From Arthrobacter sp. YD4 (lineage in GTDB: Bacteria > Actinomycetota > Actinomycetes > Actinomycetales > Micrococcaceae): 64,000 bases of DNA. Numbering within the stretch: the first letter of the stretch is position 1; every line of letters begins with the position of its first letter. The position numbers were made by a program, and so were the translations under genes. A model generated the notes under the pieces. That model had not been told where the DNA came from. It ran no database searches and saw only the letters and a program-made list of their open reading frames with translations. The stretch covers positions 103,419 to 167,418 of the forward strand of contig NZ_JAUHHD010000002.1 of the NCBI RefSeq assembly GCF_030410515.1, written 5' to 3'. Below are positions 61,101-64,000 of the stretch, piece after piece.

Positions 61101-61336
61101 GGGGTGACTGTGTGACCTACTTCCAGCTCCCACACCACTGACAGCTGCTCCCCGAGACGGTCCTCGTCAAGGGACTGTAAATCGACCACGTGCGTAAGCT
61201 GCGCAACTGATTCGTCCGCCGGGCTGCGGGGCAGTCCCTGCGCCTGAACGTTGGCCACGGCCCAGGTTGATCCGCGAACCTCGACAACCTGGCCGGGCTC
61301 CGGCAACGGCGGTGCGGCAACAGCTGATGTTGACAC
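58190..61336 (-). CDS. drmD: DISARM SNF2-like helicase DrmD
   Basis: 1048 residues. SNF2-family motifs: LLLADDVGLGKTIEAGLVIQ (Walker A), VIVCPPSLSLKWQDEMRDKF, ILVVDEAHHVAPSSPPAIAG (DEAH), FLSATPHNGHPESFTALM, TDRVVVFTEYAHTVDWLTRV, and LLATDAAGEGIDLQTHCHRL with RLEQRIGRIDRYGQKHEPLV. The C-terminal ~250 residues are helical and charged. DrmD defines class 1 DISARM together with the MTase. First gene of the operon, with 375 bp upstream. Confidence 0.94.
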   Translation of the reverse strand: MSTSAVAAPPLPEPGQVVEVRGSTWAVANVQAQGLPRSPADESVAQLTHVVDLQSLDEDRLGEQLSVVWELEVGHTVTPAQGLPETIYAEQFDDPTTLAGFVDAMRWGAVTSADPNRYQAPFWSGANVEAYQLEPLRRALGAPRTNLLLADDVGLGKTIEAGLVIQELLLRHRARTAVIVCPPSLSLKWQDEMRDKFGLDFTIVNSELMAEVRRTHGLHANPFLMFPRVIVSMAWLPQVRSQRLLRDVYAQVKSPKTAKRFAFDILVVDEAHHVAPSSPPAIAGGRGYAVDTQRTVAVRDLAERCEHRLFLSATPHNGHPESFTALMEMIDSRRFSRGALLDSKALKDVTVRRLKSDLTGKDFKKRKVSALPYTPRDDEQEMFELLDQIVVKSAKANGTKPSGDIVTMLLKKRFLSSPFAFGKTLSHYLSAKAGRGLADDDYDDVFGEGQSDEEEGLWEQDEAERLRESKGSDPLVAAEPRQLAALMEWGLSYESQADSRLDELLKYLDSVCRPEGGPFSTDRVVVFTEYAHTVDWLTRVLTQRGYGDRLAVIQGSTSPEDREYIRSQFTEDPKKEPVRVLLATDAAGEGIDLQTHCHRLVNFDIPFNPSRLEQRIGRIDRYGQKHEPLVFHFAPASDSSVYAADASFMARVARKVANVEQDLGSVNQVIGDEIQRHFGKRTPARSKAKGVDTNDVINTALAGGMELNARLTQLEQGYEASRSEMHLDPANLRRVVDTALRINHQQPLTANHDFEEFTDAEVFDVPSLSAGWSAALKGLPTRLKPEIIRPITFDPQAADGHNELVYVHLGHPIVQKAQRLLRRSLWSVDSPLSRVTAVVVDDLPESFVAAVTRMVLVGRGGIRLHEEVFLAGVRLHGRRAMAEEKAETALDHALDGEKIAPADERVRDQLCDLWNIPDAPLRVRLEESMQARAGRRHELVLEQLTRRQEADVQRARDIFAAFRTNLRDSLARLRRADEEAAAMLLPDDQQRQRSRDIEAMQRRLDELDDEEAREIDAIKERYVDVKPHTTAAAVVFALTREDAEGWTN

Positions 61337-61711
61337 GTGTGGCTCCTAGCTCCGTTGCTTCACCCCATGGGAACCCCAGCACGATGCAACGGTGACGCCC
61401 GGGGTGGACTCATCTAATCATTGTCTGATGGGGATCTTCGTAACTTGGGAGCAAATCCGCCTTTCTAGGGTGCAGACGACTTCTGGAACTGACACACCTT
61501 CCGGTCACTTAGGGGAACTGGAACTCGGGAGGACGCTCCCCCAACGTGTGAATGCGATCGCCATGTGGCCGAGTTTGTCATCGCTTGGTATCGCACCGGC
61601 GCCGTCAGACGAACCCTGGAGGGGCAGGGTTCCGACCCCTCCGTAGCCCGACGGAAACCCACCTCCACCACACACTTCGTGGGGCGGTTTTTAAGGGCCC
61701 TCAGCAGACCT
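61337..61711. other. Intergenic region upstream of drmD
   Basis: Must hold the DISARM promoter. A hairpin, GGAGGGG (61617-61623) with CCCCTCC near 61635-61641, lies in a segment that superficially resembles a tRNA T-arm but does not fold to a full tRNA. No gene is supported. Confidence 0.4.
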
Positions 61712-63043
61712 TTAAAATGGCCAGACTTTGGGCACGTCGAGTTCTTCGGGAACCTCGACTGCTGGCGCCTTCGGGTGGGATTGAAGGAGCTGCCGGACGG
61801 TTCGCCCCGCAAGGTACGCCTCGACAACAAAGCGGCGCTGTTCCGCCCACACTGATGGGTCGTACTCGTTCTCACGCAGCGTGTGAGCGACGTTGGACCG
61901 TGCTCGACGAATCTCCTTGAGGATGCTGACGGCAGAAGGCACCATCCCCTCAGGGTCGTGTCTGACTGTGCACTCCATCCACTGGATGAGCATGTTCATT
62001 GTGCCGCGCTGGCCCTGGTAGGTGTTGCCCTCGCCGTCCCGCCGCTCTTCTGTGAGCGGGATTCGGGCCCGGACGAAGAACTTTTGGTCGAGGTTGTCGA
62101 TCAGTAGCTTGTTGAGCTGCTCGATGAAGTTGGACAATTCACGCTTGGTGGGCCGGATCAGGTACCCATAGTCGGTGGGGCGGCTCGCTCCGTCATAGAG
62201 ATTCCGGAAGAGGCTCGGGTAGCCGATCGCCCCACAGATGTCATTGATGAGCCGCATTTCCATCAGAACCGCCGTGTAGGGACTGACCCGCTCGGGGAAC
62301 TCCCCCATGAGGTGCGGACGCACCCAGTCCGGGTGAAGCACCCAATCCTGCCGTTCATGCTCGAATGACTTCCAGTAGGCCTGTTCGGCCGGCGAGAGGT
62401 CATGAAGGTACCTGAGCGGTACGCCGGCCACGATCTCGTGATTGTCCTTGTCCGCGTCGAAGCCGATGCTGAATGTAGTCAGGTAGGTGTCGTGAGGTGT
62501 GCCTTCCCGAGCCCGGATCTCACCTCCAATGTCAAGCGTGTAGTCGTAACGAGGGTCGTCGCGGTACCTGCCAAGAACGTCGGCCCGGAAGAACACGGAT
62601 TCCAGCTGAGCATGGCCGAGGGCTAGAGCGGCCGAGTACGGAGCACCCGGATAGTGATCACCCGCGGACATCGCAGCTAAAGTGTCACGGGTCGGGTAAA
62701 GAACTGCGGAACGAACGCCGCCGCGCTGTTGTACCTCCACAAGATTGTCGGCAGCCGACTGATGTGGGAATCCAATGATGTGTGCGTTGGTCATCTCATG
62801 ACCAAAGTTGGCGTACAGCACTCCCTCCGCGACAAGCTCAGCGAGCACTGCCTCAATGTCGACAGGAAACTCCGCCACGGCGTCGATGAGCGGAGCCGCT
62901 GCGACTCCATTGAAATCGGGAGACTCGAGGTACTGCCTGGCGACGTGCTCACGCAGGTGATCCTTCACGCCATCATGCATTGACAACTCTCGTTCGACTT
63001 CAGCCACAACCCGATGGTTCCGTATCCGACGCGTATTCACCAA
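61712..63043 (-). CDS. Protein of unknown function beside DISARM, 443 aa
   Basis: Starts MVNTRRIRNHRVVAEVEREL. Residues about 25-95 look like a winged-helix (HLREHVARQYLESPDFNGVA, VDIEAVLAELVAEGVLYANF), followed by an alpha/beta middle (HAQLESVFFRADVLGRYRDD) and a helical C-terminus (NMLIQWMECTVRHDPEGMVP, SVWAEQRRFVVEAYLAGRTV). No catalytic motif or membrane segment recognised. Same strand as DISARM and 375 bp upstream, divergent to a GIY-YIG gene. Possibly an island-specific accessory or regulator; function unknown. Confidence 0.8.
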   Translation of the reverse strand: MVNTRRIRNHRVVAEVERELSMHDGVKDHLREHVARQYLESPDFNGVAAAPLIDAVAEFPVDIEAVLAELVAEGVLYANFGHEMTNAHIIGFPHQSAADNLVEVQQRGGVRSAVLYPTRDTLAAMSAGDHYPGAPYSAALALGHAQLESVFFRADVLGRYRDDPRYDYTLDIGGEIRAREGTPHDTYLTTFSIGFDADKDNHEIVAGVPLRYLHDLSPAEQAYWKSFEHERQDWVLHPDWVRPHLMGEFPERVSPYTAVLMEMRLINDICGAIGYPSLFRNLYDGASRPTDYGYLIRPTKRELSNFIEQLNKLLIDNLDQKFFVRARIPLTEERRDGEGNTYQGQRGTMNMLIQWMECTVRHDPEGMVPSAVSILKEIRRARSNVAHTLRENEYDPSVWAEQRRFVVEAYLAGRTVRQLLQSHPKAPAVEVPEELDVPKVWPF

Positions 63044-63184
63044 TCCTCGCGCTTGCAGACACGCGAGCTGTACGACGTCCCAGTTCCTTGGAACCGCGGC
63101 ATTCAGCCAGGGATTCTTGCCTGAGATGGACGTAGGCCGTCAAGCCGATGCTAGAACGCGCGAGCGGTGGCATAAGGTGTTCCC
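63044..63184. promoter_or_regulatory. Divergent promoter region between 443-aa protein and GIY-YIG gene
   Basis: This 141-bp spacer must contain two promoters. No clear palindrome or sigma box was recognised. Confidence 0.3.
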
Positions 63185-64000
63185 GTGTTGCAATCCATTG
63201 CTCTCTTCGTGCCAGCCGAGACGGGAGTCCCCGCCAGGCCAGCTCCCACTGCGTCCCTTACCCTCGGTCATGTACTCACTGGCCTAGGGGCGGACCATGA
63301 CCCCACGGTCCGGGTGGAGGACATGCACGTCATCCGCCACACCTTCAAGCCGGGTGACCCCGGAGCGCTGCGCGGGCCGGAGGACCTGACCGAGGAGCGA
63401 GTCCTCGCCTACACCCGGGAGCAGGACATTTCGCCCCGTCGCTTCCCCTCGGACCCTCCCCGATACTGGGTGATCCTCGTCGCCGACGGTCAGCGCCGCT
63501 CTCGTCTCTGGGGTACCTTCGAGAACCACGGCGAAGTGACCGCAGATCGCACCGAGTCGAGCCGTTTCTTCGACCTCCGCCCGTCGGGCTTCCTTGCACC
63601 CCTCAATGACCGACTCGTGGTCGAATGGGACACCCCTCGCAGCTGGCACCGAAGCGCCGCGTCTGCCAGCGCCGCGCGCATGCCTGTGTTGGAGATTGCC
63701 GACCGGGACAAGGTCCAGTTCCCTGGGTTCGATGGCGTGCTGCTCAGCTACCTCCAGCTGCGCGAGATGGTGGAGGATCCCCGCTATGCCGACTGGCGGA
63801 TCGCCCTGTCAGAGGTCCAGGGAATTTATCTGATCACTGACTCCACCAACGGCAAGCAGTACGTGGGCAAGGCCGACGGTGCCGAACGCATTCTGGGCCG
63901 GTGGACAGCCTATGCGCGCGACGGCCACGGTGGAAACGTCGCCCTCCGCGAGCTTGCCCTCGTCAGCGCAGCCGGGGAAGGCACAAGGACGAAGACAGAC
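63185..64000 (+). CDS. GIY-YIG nuclease-domain protein (3' end beyond the window)
   Basis: Open from GTG 63185 to the edge (272 codons, no stop). The N-terminal ~200 residues are an uncharacterised domain (LTLGHVLTGLGADHDPTVRV, YWVILVADGQRRSRLWGTFE). Near 215-260 come FPGFDGVLLSYLQLREMVED and a GIY-YIG domain: VQGIYLITDSTNGKQYVGKA, then AERILGRWTAYARDGHGGNV with catalytic Arg. The expected downstream Glu and C-terminus are not visible. Divergent from the 443-residue protein; possible defence nuclease or repair enzyme. Confidence 0.85.
   Translation, partial: MLQSIALFVPAETGVPARPAPTASLTLGHVLTGLGADHDPTVRVEDMHVIRHTFKPGDPGALRGPEDLTEERVLAYTREQDISPRRFPSDPPRYWVILVADGQRRSRLWGTFENHGEVTADRTESSRFFDLRPSGFLAPLNDRLVVEWDTPRSWHRSAASASAARMPVLEIADRDKVQFPGFDGVLLSYLQLREMVEDPRYADWRIALSEVQGIYLITDSTNGKQYVGKADGAERILGRWTAYARDGHGGNVALRELALVSAAGEGTRTKTD

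Noticed and set aside
61560..61690. Possible tRNA (TGGCCGAG D-arm-like, GGGTTCCGA T-arm-like)
   Set aside because: The T-loop is wrong (TTCCGA), no acceptor stem or anticodon arm pairs, and no CCA or att duplicate was seen.

Overview
The window reads as accessory DNA, probably a large plasmid or genomic island, from a high-GC actinobacterium of the Micrococcaceae (Arthrobacter/Pseudarthrobacter type). This is inferred from GC-rich codon use, GTG/TTG starts, ATGA gene overlaps and the gene families present; no rRNA or core marker was seen. Two relaxase remnants, IS21 and IS3 remnants, a serine resolvase, a Xer/dif-like palindrome, a decayed hipA and several direct repeats point to a mosaic built by mobile elements.

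Layout. 1-728 is a 5'-truncated relaxase whose junction cuts a cupin gene. 637-7485 (minus) is a redox/detoxification cluster: cupin, carboxymuconolactone decarboxylase-like, NTF2-like, three aldo/keto reductases, a zinc alcohol dehydrogenase and a DHA2 exporter. It faces a divergent XRE regulator, an SDR and a CPA1 antiporter (7579-10837). 11095-17279 is a lactate locus: lutABC, divergent lactate permease and a GntR regulator, with three palindromic operators, bracketed by ~95-bp direct repeats. 17410-18185 is a winged-helix regulator plus membrane protein. 18656-20660 is a minimal merR/merA pair. 21721-26141 holds a repeat-rich secreted protein, an OmpR-type response regulator, a lipoprotein HtrA protease and a histidine kinase, with two similar operator arrays. 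26350-30448 is plasmid mobility debris and a resolvase.

30926-37685 is the most unusual biosynthetic locus: two SpoIIE-type phosphatases, a cellulose-synthase-like GT2 enzyme, a STAS protein, an RsbW-like ATPase and a secreted GH26-like hydrolase. It looks like an exopolysaccharide synthase controlled by partner switching (phosphatase/STAS/kinase); no sigma factor is present and no PilZ domain is recognisable on the synthase.

38163-40654 is a second XRE-regulator/SDR module ending in a truncated SDR beside a dif-like site. 40924-44520 carries an AAA ATPase, small DNA-binding proteins, a hipA pseudogene and two antitoxin-like proteins. 44672-46985 has a helicase-associated-domain gene whose 3' end is duplicated around a membrane-anchored PD-(D/E)XK nuclease-like gene. 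47617-61336 is a complete class 1 DISARM phage-defence operon (drmD, drmMI, drmA, drmB, drmC, minus strand, translationally overlapping). Upstream lie an unrecognised 443-residue protein and a divergent GIY-YIG protein that runs off the right edge. The right ~20 kb therefore behaves as a defence island.
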